DNA of 64,000 nucleotides from Akebia trifoliata (taxonomy: Eukaryota > Streptophyta > Magnoliopsida > Ranunculales > Lardizabalaceae). The notes below the pieces were generated by a model. It was not told the DNA's origin. It did not search any database and saw only the letters and a list, made by a program, of their open reading frames with translations. Location of the stretch: contig CM030714.1 in the NCBI GenBank assembly GCA_017979445.1, positions 12,058,317 to 12,122,316 on the forward strand. Reading direction: 5' to 3'. The translations under genes were made by a program, and so were the position numbers. Shown here in pieces: positions 23,014-35,575 of the stretch (the stretch's first letter is position 1; each line of letters starts with the position of its first letter).

Positions 23014-24877
23014 TCTATAAAATAGGGCTGTTAATGGGCTGATGCTAATTAGTCTAAAAAGAATCTAGCCCAAGCCAAGACTGTCTAATCATCGGGTTGG
23101 ACCACATGAAAAATCACGTTTGTCCAATTCTAGCCCAGCCCACGGGAACTCGGGCCTGTTTTCAAGCCCGGTAAGTTAGGCCTGATTTGAAGTATATTTT
23201 TTTCTCAAATTTGTATATATGGGTGTACTACCGGACTGGCCTATCTTACAAGCCCAAGTACAACCCTAAGCTGGCAGAGGGAATTTACATTGTGATTTAT
23301 AGGAACTCCTTTATAGATTCGCACTCATTGGCCCCCCTTCCTCTCCCAAAATGGACCCCAATCCGTACTAGGTTATCGATAATAAAAAATGGATCCCTTT
23401 GGTATCTTGTAACCAATTGGTTTTCAATAAGAGGTCATTGAACGGACCCATTATGTATATTACGTGGGGTGCATTTTGAGAACCCTACCTAACCCCTAAT
23501 CCACCTAATTTGACCGTTAGCCTCTGTAACCATCCCCTTTGATCTTCTAATATCTATTTGAATGGGCTACCAAACCATAAGTTTTGAGAAAATTCAACTG
23601 TTTTTCGGGGTTAGGTTAGTCACTTGGGGCCCGTTTCGTGGGCAACGTTGTTCATTGATTTCTAGCTCTAAGTCAATTTGATTGATGATTTGGGTCAATT
23701 TGATCTAGCCCTTTTTAACAATGGGCCTTTAACTTGGTACTAAAGCTCATGATAGAAAAGCTTGAATATATACCAATGAACCCATGATTAAAAATTCTGG
23801 AATCAAATTGCCCATGAGAAGTAGAATTTCTCAATGGCAGAATGAGGGAGATTTTCAGTGTTTAGGTGAGGAAGTGAGATTGAGAGATGGTAACCTTATT
23901 TTTCACCAAAATAATAAAAAAAGATCCATTATTGCCCATGGACATATGCTATCTGGCCAAACCATGTAATTTTGTGTCACTCTTTCTTGTTTTTGGTTTA
24001 CATTTTTAAATTGTTATCCTTTCTTCTCGCACCCGATTTTCTACAGCTCAACCATCTGAATCAATGACTTTTTGGGACATGGTTTGGATTTTTCCATACT
24101 AAATTAATGTGAATATATGTAGTGACATGATCATGTATTTTGCAATGTGATTCTTGGAGATCATCACTAAATAAACTAATGAAAGTCAAACACGCACGCA
24201 CGCACACACACGGAATGAGATGCGAGTAATTGAAAGGGAACATAGTCGAGCAAATACTAATAAAAATAACTTTCTTTAATCTAATTAAGGCAATGTTGGG
24301 TAACTCGATCTTTTTTACAAGACGAGGCTCGGTCACTTATTAAGCACTCAATAACTTGTAAGGTAACTCCTTGGTGCTTGTTTTGATTTTTGTTGTTGCC
24401 TAAGGAAGAAGTTAAACCTTGTTGATGAGATTCGAGAAAGAAATATTAAAATGTGGTCTGGATTGATAAGAACACATTTGATTTGATATAAGACGTTGAT
24501 CGGTAAATGGCAACATTTTTGGGAAAAATCTTGTTCATGTTTAAATAAATTTAAGTCTGAAAAAATAAGAATACTTAACTTGACGATAGTTTTTTTTAAT
24601 TATTTTATTATATTTTACCAAAATGGCTAAGTATTTTGCAAAATTTACTAAATCAACTATGTTTTTCTTCTTCTTCTCCTTCTTTATTTTAATTTTATTT
24701 TTGATGTTTGGGTTGTCTGGACGACCGGAGCCATTGGCCAGTCTAGCAGGGTGAGGTAACTGGCTTCTTAGAGCACCATATCTTGAGGGGCGTTGAACTC
24801 AAGACATCTGTTCGTGGACGGAGGTCCTAGCGATTGCGATTGCCCCACACTCCAGTTAATCAACTATGATTTTTTAA
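23014..24877. other. intergenic, no gene; decayed repeat fragments
   Basis: The part from about 23026 (TAGGGCTGTTAATGGGCTGA) looks like the left tip of another GGGCTGT-family MITE, but its right tip near 23266 is weak and no TSD fits. Short open frames here (23187-23441, 23784-23969, 24061-24336) have no recognisable protein similarity. Confidence 0.4.
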
Positions 24878-25000
24878 GGTGGCAATTTAGCTAAGTTTGT
24901 AAGGCTTGAGAAGTTTGGAGCCCATAACTTAGGTTCAAATCCTGTTGAATCCACCATCACCTATTACCCCAATAACCCCTTGCTTGCTTAGTGGGAAAAA
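24878..25000 (+). repeat. possible SINE-like unit (pol III A and B boxes)
   Basis: TAGCTAAGTTTG (about 24888) fits the internal A-box consensus with one mismatch, and GGTTCAAATCC (about 24933) fits the B-box consensus with one mismatch. The two are about 45 bp apart, as in tRNA-derived SINEs. No tail or target duplication was defined, so this is a candidate only. Confidence 0.35.
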
Positions 25001-26821
25001 TAATCATTTCAAGGTCAAGTAAGGTGTCTTATTCTTGTAGAATAACAATGGTGTCTATGTGGCATGTTTCGTTGGAGTTTTAGATGCATCGTTCGCCTAA
25101 CCAAGACATTTTTCTACATGGCATGCAGCTCAATGTGTTTAATCTCCCATAGAAACATGTCACATAGATACTGTATGTTGCCATAAGAACAAGACATTGT
25201 TTTGAATCACGACTTTTTTTTTTATATTGACAAAAATGACTATATGCCTAATTTTGTAATTAGTTATTTTTACCAAAACAGTTATATATTATCCAATAAC
25301 ATTTGCTATTTCACATATTTACTCTCAAAATTAAGTAAATAACTGTTTTAATAATTTCCTCTATTAATTATGGAGGTATTCTATTGTATATGTGTCTAAT
25401 AGAGACAAAGTAGTGTGGCAGTAATGACCCCTAGAATCCGCTTGGAGTAGGAGCTCTTCGAACATTCAAACGGCCAACTACCTTTCCTTTTCTTTGACCC
25501 ATCCTTTAAAACAAAAGAAACTGACATAGATAGATACTTCCAATAATATACATTTAAAGAAAAATTATTTTATAACCTTACGATAGGGATGTGTTTCTAA
25601 ATGCACTCTGAGTTTTTGGATGGTATTGTAATTTGAATCATTGATCTCAACTATTGTAAAAAGTGGATCACAATTACTGGAGAAAAGATTAATCTCAATG
25701 ATTTGAAATGTCGACCGCAGTAATTTGAATCCTCGATCTCCAAGATTGAAAGGGGGATGAGATGGCATTACTAAAGAGAAAAATTTACTAACTTGCCTAT
25801 CATGTTACCGTCGAAAAAAATAGGAAAATTTAGAAAAAATTCCTTCCCGTCAGTTTCGCTATGTAATTTTCCTAGTATTTGTAATGTGATCAAGTGTACA
25901 TGAATTGAATAGCATTTGACCATCACATTTATTGAGAGCCATCGGATCTGGTGGATGGGTATGGGCCACCACTTCACTAGATTGTGATTTCGGATCACAT
26001 CATTTGATTAGTTATAATGTCACTTGATACACACTCATTTAAAAATATATCTCACCTACTCTAAGAAGTCAAATATTTGAGACACTAAAAGATTAATAAA
26101 GAATACTTTAGCTTTATGGATGGTTTCATTTGACTATTATTCAACAAGGTTTCCCAAATTAGTGCTGCAAGGAGGGATCGAATTAGATCCGAAACCCAAT
26201 CCATTACTATCTAATAACTCCAATAAGGACCCAATTGTAAAGATTCACATTATGTGTGTTATATTTTATAGATTTTTATCAAATAGAATTGGATTAACAC
26301 CAATCCAAAAATATTGATTTGTCAAATCGGAACTGGATCAACAATTTTGGATTGGGTTTGGAGCTTAAAATGCTAGATCCGATCGGTATCTTAGAACGTA
26401 GAGCATCACATGTGATGTGGCCCCCTCTCCTAAGTTATTATTTAATCGAACGTGTGCAGGTCTTCATGCAATGTTTGAGTCACGAGTCCTTTCACTCCCC
26501 AAAGGGACACATTCTTTTATCCTTTTTCAATATGGGTACTTAAGCATTGGTTGGAAAATTAGCAAAATGTGATTTGTAGATATCTATATATTAGACGCTT
26601 TAAAGGCATTGTTTTCCTTGGATAACAATTTTTTTCTTGTTGGCAATAAAACATTCTCCCACCCAACTCTATTTTTTGTTTTGACATTTTCCGTACAATC
26701 AAATACGGATAAAAAAATTTATAAAAAAAAAAAAAAATTCAAGTTTTGATAATCATTTTCTCAAGGAATCAACTTTTGTGAGAATGTGTTTCTTGTGCAA
26801 TCATCTATAGATCTCTAACAA
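25001..26821. other. intergenic, nothing recognised
   Basis: AT-rich sequence with scattered short open frames (25565-25768, 25771-25998, 26120-26543). None carries a recognisable motif or splice-linked partner. Confidence 0.4.
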
Positions 26822-27043
26822 CCCCAAGGGATTGACATAGTGGCAAATTGAGTCTTGATAAGCTCCTCAGGAAGGATAGTTCAAGTGTTTGAAACATCAT
26901 GAAAAAATGAATTCCTTGGGGGCACCCTCCAAGGTCCGGATGACCCTCGACTCAACCAATTGCACGTAGGACTTTTCGAAGGGGTAATGTGTGTGACCGT
27001 GGGATTAGTCTCATCCAAAGAGTGAGGATACCCATGATAACCA
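26822..27043 (+). mobile_element. SINE-like element
   Basis: It starts CCCCAAGGGATTGACATAGT, has an A-box-like start and a degraded B-box (AGTTCAAGTG, about 26879), then CCTTGGGGGCACCCTCCAAG and GGGATTAGTCTCATCC, and ends GAGGATACCCATGATAACC. The order (GGGATTG...AGTGG, TTCAAGT, GGGATTAGTC, GGATACCC) resembles a common family of plant tRNA-derived SINEs as I remember it. A database search was not possible. Confidence 0.5.
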
Positions 27044-29712
27044 TATATATATGATTGCACCTTTTGTAAAAAAAATCATTTTTCCAGTACATTTTTCCAA
27101 GAAATTGATTTGTTTCTCAATTAGAAAATAATTTTCTACAATCATATAAAAATAGTTAACTTCATTCTTTTCATGATATTTTCATTCAATAAACATGCTT
27201 GTGTGGTATCAAATTCACACTTAATTAATTTTCTTGCTTAGTTTCAAAGGTACTTGTGTTTGTTGTGGCCTTGGATTTCGGTTAACATTTGATTCCATGA
27301 GACAAATAGACATAATTTTTTGATAGGTAAGTTGGACTTGAATCCATGGTCGCATTGCAATATGTCAATCAACTACCCTATTTGTCGTAATCTTTAGACG
27401 AAACATCTGAGCCAAAAGTTATATGAAACAATTGACATTTTTTCCATTTAATACAATTGCATACTTATAACCAGACAATTTATTTAAGCATTTGATGATT
27501 AGATCCAATTTTGTTTCATTATTTTGTACATAAAGTAAAATGATCTATTGTCGGCAATGTTCTCTATATTTAAAAAGTGATAAAATAAACTACATTATTG
27601 TTTGAAATGCAACAACTAGCTATCTTACAATATATTAATATTATTAAGTGTTTTGAAATATTAAAACTCTATTATTTAATGTGGTCTCTCCCATCTTTTC
27701 TTGTTTCTACCTCCTTAATGATGATTATCTGAATAAATAAAAGCATAATGTTTATAAAGAACACCACTAGCTGATAACAGATATATTAAAAAAAAATATG
27801 GTCAACACCATACCGCTTAGTTTGGGAGGCTAAACTAGGTTCGGTTGTTGGTTTATGTTGATTTTACCAATGAGTCTCTCTCCAGTTCACTTGTTTGGAT
27901 TGTTAAGTGAGGAGAGAAAAACGGATTAGTTTTTCCTCTCTTTTTTCTCTTTTCAAATTGGAGAGAAACGAAATATTCATGATTAATAAGAGCACCAAAA
28001 ATTGCACCTCTACCTTTTTTCTCTCAAAACTTAAGTTTTTCTATTATTAAACCGAACATGATGGAAAGAAATTGGATTTCTTCTCTCTTTATTTTTTATT
28101 CTTTTCTTTTCATTTCTCTCAATCCAAACAAAGTGTAGGGTTTGTATAATTGCAAAGAATTTGTTTCAAAGAAATACGAATTTCTTGGAAAAAGATGCAA
28201 AAATGAATTTCGTAGAAAAATAAATTTGACATCTGATTGCAACTAAGAAACTATCAAAAAAAGAGTTGGTTTGTAGTTATTATTAGGGGCAGTGAGCATA
28301 TGTATAGAATAACATTAGGAGGTGGAAAAATCATTTTCGGAGGTGTGGTGGGTTGGACCACTTATCTCCCAGGATCGTAAATTGCTTTGGTTAGAAAAAA
28401 TTAATTTCAAGGAAAATTTGCAATTATACACTTGAAAATCACAATTTTTTTTAGGAGATGCCACTTTCCTTGTGCAATCGTATGGACTCTAAATGTCCAA
28501 GAAAATATGAAATGAAAACAAATGTTTTACCTTCAAAGGTATTAGTAGTCTTTCCAATTATTTGTCAATCAAAGAAACTCAAATTTGATTAGAAATACTT
28601 TTTGGTAGGTAAGTGTGGTCCTACTCACCTACCCACAAAGAGAAAAAGAAAAGAAAAACCTAATTTACGATACATTAACCTCCATCACTATCTTAAAGTC
28701 GCTTTTGATTTTATTGTTGAAATATAATTTAATTTTGGTAGTTGATGAAAATTTTCATCGACGTGGTATCTCTTGAATCACAATGTTTCAACAAACATTT
28801 CTAATATTTTCAACTTCCATAGTTATATTGATCAATAATATTAGGTGTTATGTGATTATTTGCAAATATAAGGATAGAGAAATCGAAAGAGAAAAGAAAG
28901 AATTTTCTTCATTAATTGGTATGTGGAGTTGAGAAGCTGATCCTATACAACTCTTATTTCCCGTAGTACCATGTAATACTTTTTAGATAGTTGAGAGAGT
29001 GTCACGTGAGGAAAGAATAATATATCAAACCTCAACGATTGGTGGTTTAGATTAGTTTTGTATTTGATCAAAGACTTTGAAAATGGATGGTTACTGAAGT
29101 TTGAAATTTAAATAGTTAGATTTCTCTATTTTGTTGATGTGGCACATTCTCATGTCCTTGCTTTTCAGATCACATGAGCTCTTATTGTTTTATTTATGCT
29201 CTTTCTTAAGGGTAAAATTGTCCAACTAAACCATATTTTCTTCACATTTGAATAGTTGCATATAGTGATGAAAATTGAGCCCTCCACATCATGGTCAAAT
29301 TTAATAATTTTACTATTGTAACGTGAGAAGTAAGCGAAGTATTGTTATATATACAACAAATTCGTATTATTTAATTATTTTTTCTTTTTAATTTCGAAGA
29401 TTCCTTCAAGTCTCAATAAATCTTTATCATTATAATTATGAGAGAACAATGACAATTGCTGATGCAAAATCCATGTAAAATAATTTTTAAATTACAAAAA
29501 TACCATTATTAATGGTAAATATTATAAATTTATAATACTAATATCTATAAGAAAATTCTAAAATAATTTTTAAATTAATCATAAATATATTAAGAGTCGT
29601 GATAATACGACATGCCAAGTGACATACTCAATGTTACGGGTATGTGATTACAAATACAAAAATTAAAAAAAAAAAAAAATTGCTTTTAAATTTTAAAGGT
29701 GGGGGTATTTAT
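27044..29712. other. intergenic, no gene recognised
   Basis: The segment at about 27816-28138 starts CGCTTAGTTTGGGAGGC and ends AATCCAAACAAAGTGTAGGG, which could be the ends of a small TIR element, but no TSD was found. The rest is AT-rich without supported features. Confidence 0.35.
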
Positions 29713-30513
29713 GTTGAATATTGAAATTTATTTTTGTGTCAACATATGCAGCGAATCATTGAAAATATCAATCGATACTGATTTTCTGAGAAAAATCATT
29801 TCCCCACCAACTTTCTTATGCAATAACAATGACCATATAAGTCAATTATTTCAACTTTCTCTTGTTCTCCTAGACCCTAAGTTCCCCACATATATAAGGT
29901 AAATTCTCAAATAATTACAGAAGTTTTCAGTATTTTCAAAATGTTGCTAAGGTTGACAAAGTTATCAAATAATACTGACAATTTGATAACATTTTGTCAA
30001 CATTACATGGTAGTTATTTCAACATTAGCAACATTTCAAAAATACCGAAAGTTTGGTAATTATTTGAAAATTTACCATATATATATATATATAACTCAAT
30101 AAAGAATTTTCATTATCTTTTCTTTTTTTATTTTTCTTATATACACCAGGGTAGCATACGTCACGCTAAACTTCACATATTCCTTGCTCCACTTAGAAAA
30201 TCTTACAACTAAAAGTTAATAATTAAAATAATCTATTTCTTAAATATCACTCAAAGTGTTTCGATCAATCCTAAATTAGGTAATCAAGAAAAAAAGAATT
30301 TAAGGTAGGAAAACATGATTTGTTGAATATTGAAAATTATTTTCATGTCAACATACACAGCCAATCTACCCAAAAATCAATAGATAGTGATTTTTCAAGA
30401 AAAATCATTTTCTCACCAACTTTCTTATGCAATAACAATGACCATATAAGTCAATTATTTCAACTTTGTCATTTCTTGTTCTCCTGAACCCTAAGTTCCC
30501 CACTATGTATAAC
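29713..30513. repeat. duplicated ~190-bp segment with a foldback element between
   Basis: Two direct copies (29713-29897 and 30322-30513) share most of their length, including a block of 54 consecutive identical bases (29805-29858 and 30414-30467) that starts CACCAACTTTCTTATGCAAT. Directly after the first copy is a foldback element (29898-30076) whose arms begin GGTAAATTCTCAAATAATTA and, from the other end, GGTAAATTTTCAAATAATTA. The spread-out copies flank this foldback and about 240 bp of AT-rich DNA. Function unknown. Confidence 0.6.
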
Positions 30514-30842
30514 TTAATAACAAATTATCATCATCTTCCCTTCGGTTTCATTTCTTTTCTTTTCTTTTTTTCTTTTGTGAAAAGATTCTCAAAACAACCA
30601 AAATATTACAGACGTGTTTGAGATGATAAAATTCCTGGATTCAACTGATCTCCGATATAAACTCTTATTAAATGGAAACTTGATACGTGTAGTTAAGTAA
30701 CCACCGTAACTACAATATTAAACTGATTTGATGTATCACAATTCACCCTTATACAATGTATCAAAACTACGTAACCACCTTATCTAACCTAAGATTTCGA
30801 CGATTGTCTAATTTTTTTATTATTTATTTTCTTTTTGGGATT

Positions 30843-30968
30843 AGTCAAGTAAAGTGGTGTTAATGCACGAGAAAGTGGGTTCAACAAGATTTGAACTTAG
30901 TCTTGGTGTGTTGACACCATCTTGAGGTGTTGACAGCCCACGCGCCCTTTAACAACTTAGTTAAGTTT
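30843..30968 (-). repeat. possible SINE-like unit on minus strand
   Basis: Read on the minus strand, CTTAACTAAGTTGTTAAAGG (A-box-like) is followed by AAGTTCAAATC (B-box-like) and GACTAATCCC near the end. Both boxes have 2-3 mismatches, so this is weak. Confidence 0.25.
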
Positions 30969-32420
30969 GCACTTTCTTTATTATCTAATAGTCATAGGAT
31001 ATTGAATCAAATGTGGGTTGTTGACTGATTGGCAATGCTGTCTAAATCCTTGAAAATCGTGGATACAAAATTATGTAATCTTCTTTGAGATGTACAAACT
31101 CCCTTAATAATAACTCTTAACTTTGTGCAAAGTGTGTGAAGGGTCAAGGGTGTACCTGCACCAAATATTTTTATGCCCAAGCCAATTCTCCTGGTTATCA
31201 AGATTTACTAAAGGAAAATCACAAATATTTACTTGAATTTTTCCCTAAATTCATAATATTATTTTAAGATACCTCTAGATTCTCTCTATGATTGGCTCCC
31301 TACCGACAATTATGGGAATGATCCCGAGCTCCCATACTTTTTTGACTCCAAGTCCGAACTATAGCCTCAAGAACTTGAGCATTCTAAACAAATTAGATTT
31401 GAGATGACTCAAGCAATATGCACCACCCAACAATTGGTCGAAAAATTTCCTCCCACAATCTTCCTTCTCGAGTAATTGGATGATTGTCTGACTCTTCAAG
31501 AATGCATTAACATGCATTAAATGCACTTAGGGTCTTGTCAATTTGTATGCTTCTCATTTATTCTTTCTAAAAAACAAGATAATCAAGACTAATAGATCTA
31601 AAATTATAATTTTATTATTCATGATTATTTAAATAAGATAATTTCTCTATCAATTAGGATTCTTCCCATTTTATAACTCTTTTTTCAAAATATGTAAGAC
31701 CATGCCAAGTGGTGCGATTAATAGATTTCGTGTTGATCTTACGATATGCACTAATCTAATACTACTTAATTTGAGATCTACACTATACCAACACTTCATT
31801 GAGATTCACATATTTTTTGAGTTGTGAAACGCCCCCCTTCGATATACTCCCTCATCACAGAATCATAAATCATTTTCACGAGATACACAAGAAAAAGATT
31901 TATGATTCTACCTATCCCAAGGCAAATGATCTATGATTCTGTGATGGGGATGGTGTATGTTATAGGAGGGCGTAAAAAAATCATTATAATTTTTTTTTCT
32001 GATGCCACGTGTTTGATCCAAATGAAATGCTATTTTATCCTTCTCTCAAACGCCATGCTTATTCCCTCGCCATAGAGTGCCTGCAGTATAGTTTTTTGAA
32101 AGATAAAAGAAAGTTAGTGACCAACAATTAGTACATGAAGGTGGTTTTGAATCAACAATCACAGAATTTTACCAACTTAGCAAGTTAGAGTGCTTTCAAC
32201 CTTCTAATGTGACTTGACTTGCTTGTTAATGAGTGGAAGTGGAACACCTCTAAAATCCTTCTTTAAAAATTTGAAGACTAGACTCTACTTCATATGAATG
32301 ACTCTTGAGTTGAAAACTCGTAAGTCAATTTGGACCATTCAAATAAAAATACATTAAATATGTTACTATAAAAATATAATTTCTAATATTTTTAAATAAA
32401 TAAAATAAATATATATATAT
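30969..32420. other. intergenic, with a foldback element at about 31829-31973
   Basis: At 31829-31973 the arms ACGCCCCCCTTCGATATACT and, read from the other end, ACGCCCTCCTATAACATACA pair, and both continue into ATCACAGAATCATAAATCAT-like sequence. This gives a ~145-bp hairpin element. Outside it no gene or repeat boundary is supported. Confidence 0.5.
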
Positions 32421-32800
32421 AGGGTCCCGTTCCACACCCTAAGCTTTACCCTACATTTTAACAAACGTGTTTTGTCCTACATGGGTTAGAAGTTTTGGAA
32501 TAGGCTGATTTTTGGTGAGGATGATCTCTATGGTGAGGAGATCATCCTCACGAAAAATCAGCTCATTCCAAAACTTCTAACTCCATCAAAAATGGTTTAC
32601 AAAAAATGGATGGTCCACGATTTTTCAACTTGTAAACATGGGACTAAAAATTTCGGAATGGGTTGATTTTTGGTGAGGATGATCTTCTAATCATAGATCA
32701 TCCTCACCAAAAATCAGCCCATTCCAAAACTTCTAACCCATGTAGGACAAAACACATTTGTTAAAGTGTAGGGTAAAGCTTAGGGTGTTGAACATTTCCC
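32421..32800. mobile_element. double-hairpin MITE, copy 1 of 4
   Basis: The whole unit is a long inverted repeat bounded by (TA)n: the left end AGGGTCCCGTTCCACACCCT pairs with the right end, and CCTACATGGGTTAGAAGTTT with its complement near 32735. Each half also contains its own short hairpin built from TTTTTGGTGAGGATGATCT and its complement. Non-coding. Confidence 0.75.
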
Positions 32801-32810
32801 ATATATATAT

Positions 32811-33163
32811 AGGGTCCCGTTCAACAACAAACATTTTGGTAAAACATTTTTTAAAACATGGGTTAGAGGTTTTGGAATGGGTTGATTTTTGGTGAGGATG
32901 ATCTCCTCACCGTAGAGATCATCCTCACCAAAAATCAGCTCATTTCAAAACTTCTAGCCCCTTGTTTACAAGTTGAAAAATCGTGGACCGTCCATTTTTT
33001 GTAAACCATTTTTGATGGATTTGAAGTTTTAGAATGAGCTGATTTTTGGTGATGATGATCTCCTCACCGTAGAGATCATCCTCACCAAAAATCAGCCCAT
33101 TCCAAAACCTCTAACCCATATTTTGAAAAATGTTTTACCAAAATATTTGTTGTTGAACATTTC
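32811..33163. mobile_element. double-hairpin MITE, copy 2 of 4
   Basis: Copy 2 lies directly after copy 1, separated by about 10 bp of (AT)n. It has the same AGGGTCCCGTTCAACA start, two internal GGTGAGGATGATCTCCTCAC hairpins and a TGTTGAACATTTCTCATAT end. The (TA)n on both sides suggests TA-rich target preference. Confidence 0.75.
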
Positions 33164-33818
33164 TCATATATATATATATATATTGTTTTCTAGAAAAGTA
33201 TTATATACATGGTCCAATAACTCCAGTGAGTTTCAGACCCAACTTGATTGAATATTTATTAATCTACTACTAACCGAGTTGGTTCAGTAAAATGGCTCCA
33301 TTGAGGTTGGTGGCAGAGTCACCTCAAAATCCAAATCGTCCAAGTTTCAAGTCAATTCGACTAGTTATAGAGGAACAAAGGCTTCTATTATTGAGTTAAA
33401 CTAATAATTCACTTTATGTCATTTGATGAAAAATAATTTGGTAGATTCTTCGCAATTAGGGAATCTTCGTTTTACTTTCTGATCTTGAGACCAATTCGAA
33501 TTTGATTCCCATAAATGAAGAATCACTTTCGAAAAGTGATTTTTCAATGGTAGATAAAATTTAATAGAATATTTGGTCGTCCACTAACTTTACATGCTTC
33601 ACGTGGAATTATTTACACGTGGGGTCCCAAGTACAATTTACACGTGGAGGTGTATTAAAATCATCACGGTCAAACCTTGTGCCTCTGTCCTGAGATGTTA
33701 GGTTCCATCGACGGCCCATATTCTTCTATTTACATCTCGATGATTTCAATTCCTTGTCTAAAATCAATCCAAGTCACATTCTTTAAAAACACAAATTAAT
33801 TGTTTACTTCATAGCGAT
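33164..33818. other. intergenic, nothing recognised
   Basis: A TA microsatellite (about 33166-33182) is followed by AT-rich sequence with no supported feature. Confidence 0.4.
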
Positions 33819-33924
33819 ACTATTGCCACACCAACTTTTACTAACGCCACACCAATAATTTACAATTGTTTGATGATTTACCTATGAATTGGTGTGATAT
33901 TAGTAAAAATTGGTGTGACAATAA
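33819..33924. mobile_element. ~120-bp TIR MITE, copy 2 of 4
   Basis: The arms are CTATTGCCACACCAACTTTT on the left and TTATTGTCACACCAATTTTT as reverse complement of the right. Same family as 22174-22294. Confidence 0.65.
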
Positions 33925-34336
33925 CAAATTTTTTCTTTTTTTGCCTTTAATTGATTGGATCTCTTACGAACAAAACACTAGAAATACAAACAAGGAGTAA
34001 GAGTAACAATTAAACCTTAGTTCAAAATTAATATCGTCGCACACATTGCTGACAGGGAGGTGCGCATATAACCATAGATGCTTTGCACTCATATCTCGAT
34101 GAAAAACATATATGATTCCTTACACGCATCGACATCTACACTATGTGAAATAAAGTCAATTTTAATGTCAATTCAACATTTTCCAAGCTTTTGTCTTACT
34201 CCCTGTTTGCACCCGTGCTTATGGGCACATTTGGATAATATTTGGATGATCCAACAGTACTTTCGATAAGAAGGTTATTGTCAAAATAATAAGTTAAAAA
34301 AGATGATGTGTACTCAGCTCATGAAATAATTTAGAA
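33925..34336. other. intergenic, nothing recognised
   Basis: There is a 63-codon open frame at 34078-34269 without recognisable similarity and no other signal. Confidence 0.4.
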
Positions 34337-34737
34337 TAATTATAAAAGCACCCCCACAAATTAATAAGGACAACCTACATTATAGTCAAATTGTTTTGTC
34401 TTATATGAGTTAAAAGTTTTGAAATGAGTTAATTTTTTGTGAGGTTGACCTTTATGATGAGGAGATCATCTTCACCAAAAATTAATTCATTCTTCTAATC
34501 TCGTTAAAATAAGTTTAAAAATCATAAATCGTTTATTTTTTTTATAAATCAATTTTGATAGGATTAGAATTTAAAAGTTTTGAAATTGATTGAATTTTTA
34601 TAAAATGATCACCTCATCATAGAGATCACTCTTACAAAAAAATAAATTCATTTCAAAACCTTTAACCCAATAAGATAAAACAATTCGATTGTAACTAAGT
34701 TGCCCTTATTAATTAGTGGAGTGCTTTTATAATTAAC
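34337..34737. mobile_element. double-hairpin MITE, copy 3 of 4 (diverged)
   Basis: The outer arms are AATTATAAAAGCACCCCCAC and, from the right end, AATTATAAAAGCACTCCACT. It keeps the two inner GTGAGG-type hairpins (about 34440-34480 and 34595-34645) in decayed form. Confidence 0.6.
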
Positions 34738-35017
34738 CAATAATTAACTCTCAATACACGTGTCATCTGATAAGCAAGTCCATCTCATTAACTATATACT
34801 TATCTAAAGTTGAACTTTTATGGAATTTTTTTTTTTAAGTCTTTGAAACAGTTGGCTAACACACCTGTAATTTATGTATGGTAACATTAATGTATTTTTA
34901 AGTTGAAGTGAGTGATGTCACTCGTGCTGTCAGGTTAGGTGCTCAACAACATCAATTTCTTTTTTACAAGAATGCCCTTTCTCTTTTGATTGTGTAAAAT
35001 TTTCCCTTTTAAGTTTA
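34738..35017. other. intergenic, nothing recognised
   Basis: AT-rich spacer without supported features. Confidence 0.35.
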
Positions 35018-35138
35018 GAGAGTTTCAATTATCACACCAACTTTTGCTAACTCCATCCTTAAATATGTGAAAATTCTTTGATGATTTACATCTGAACTGG
35101 TGTGGGGTTAGGAAATGTTGGTGTGGCAATAGAATCTA
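35018..35138. mobile_element. ~120-bp TIR MITE, copy 3 of 4
   Basis: The left arm contains ATCACACCAACTTTTGCTAA. The right arm, reversed, contains TATTGCCACACCAACATTTC. Same family as 22174-22294. Confidence 0.6.
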
Positions 35139-35209
35139 TCCAATTTTATTTATTTTAAAATATTTTAATTAAATAATAATTGAAATTCCAATACCATAAT
35201 ACTTGGGAT

Positions 35210-35575
35210 CCTATATAAATGGGTAGCGTTCAGCAACGAAAGTTGAAAGTCAAAATTTGTCCTATATGGATAAAAAGTTTTCAGATTGGGCTGATTTTGT
35301 GTGTGGGTGACCTCTAAGGTAAGAAGATCATCATTGTAAAAAAATCAGCCTAATCTGAGACTTTTAACCCCATCAAAAGTGCTCTACAAATTAATGGTAA
35401 AAAAATCGATGGGTCCACAATTTTAGACTATTTTTTATGGGACTAGAAATTTTAGATTGGACTTATTTTTTGTGAGGATGACCTTTTCACCATAGAATTC
35501 TTCTTCACAAAAAATTAGCTCATTCCAAAACTTCTAACCTATATAAGAAAAATGCATTGACTACCAAACGGGATC
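35210..35575. mobile_element. double-hairpin MITE, copy 4 of 4 (diverged)
   Basis: It contains CCTATATGGATAAAAAGTTT near the left and its near-complement near 35540. Two inner hairpins are present in decayed form, and the end CAAACGGGATC resembles an inverted AGGGTCCCGTT start. Confidence 0.55.

Noticed and set aside
23026..23270. Possible third hAT-like MITE starting TAGGGCTGTTAATGGGC
   Set aside because: The right tip is weak and the flanking octamers do not match, so the boundaries cannot be supported.
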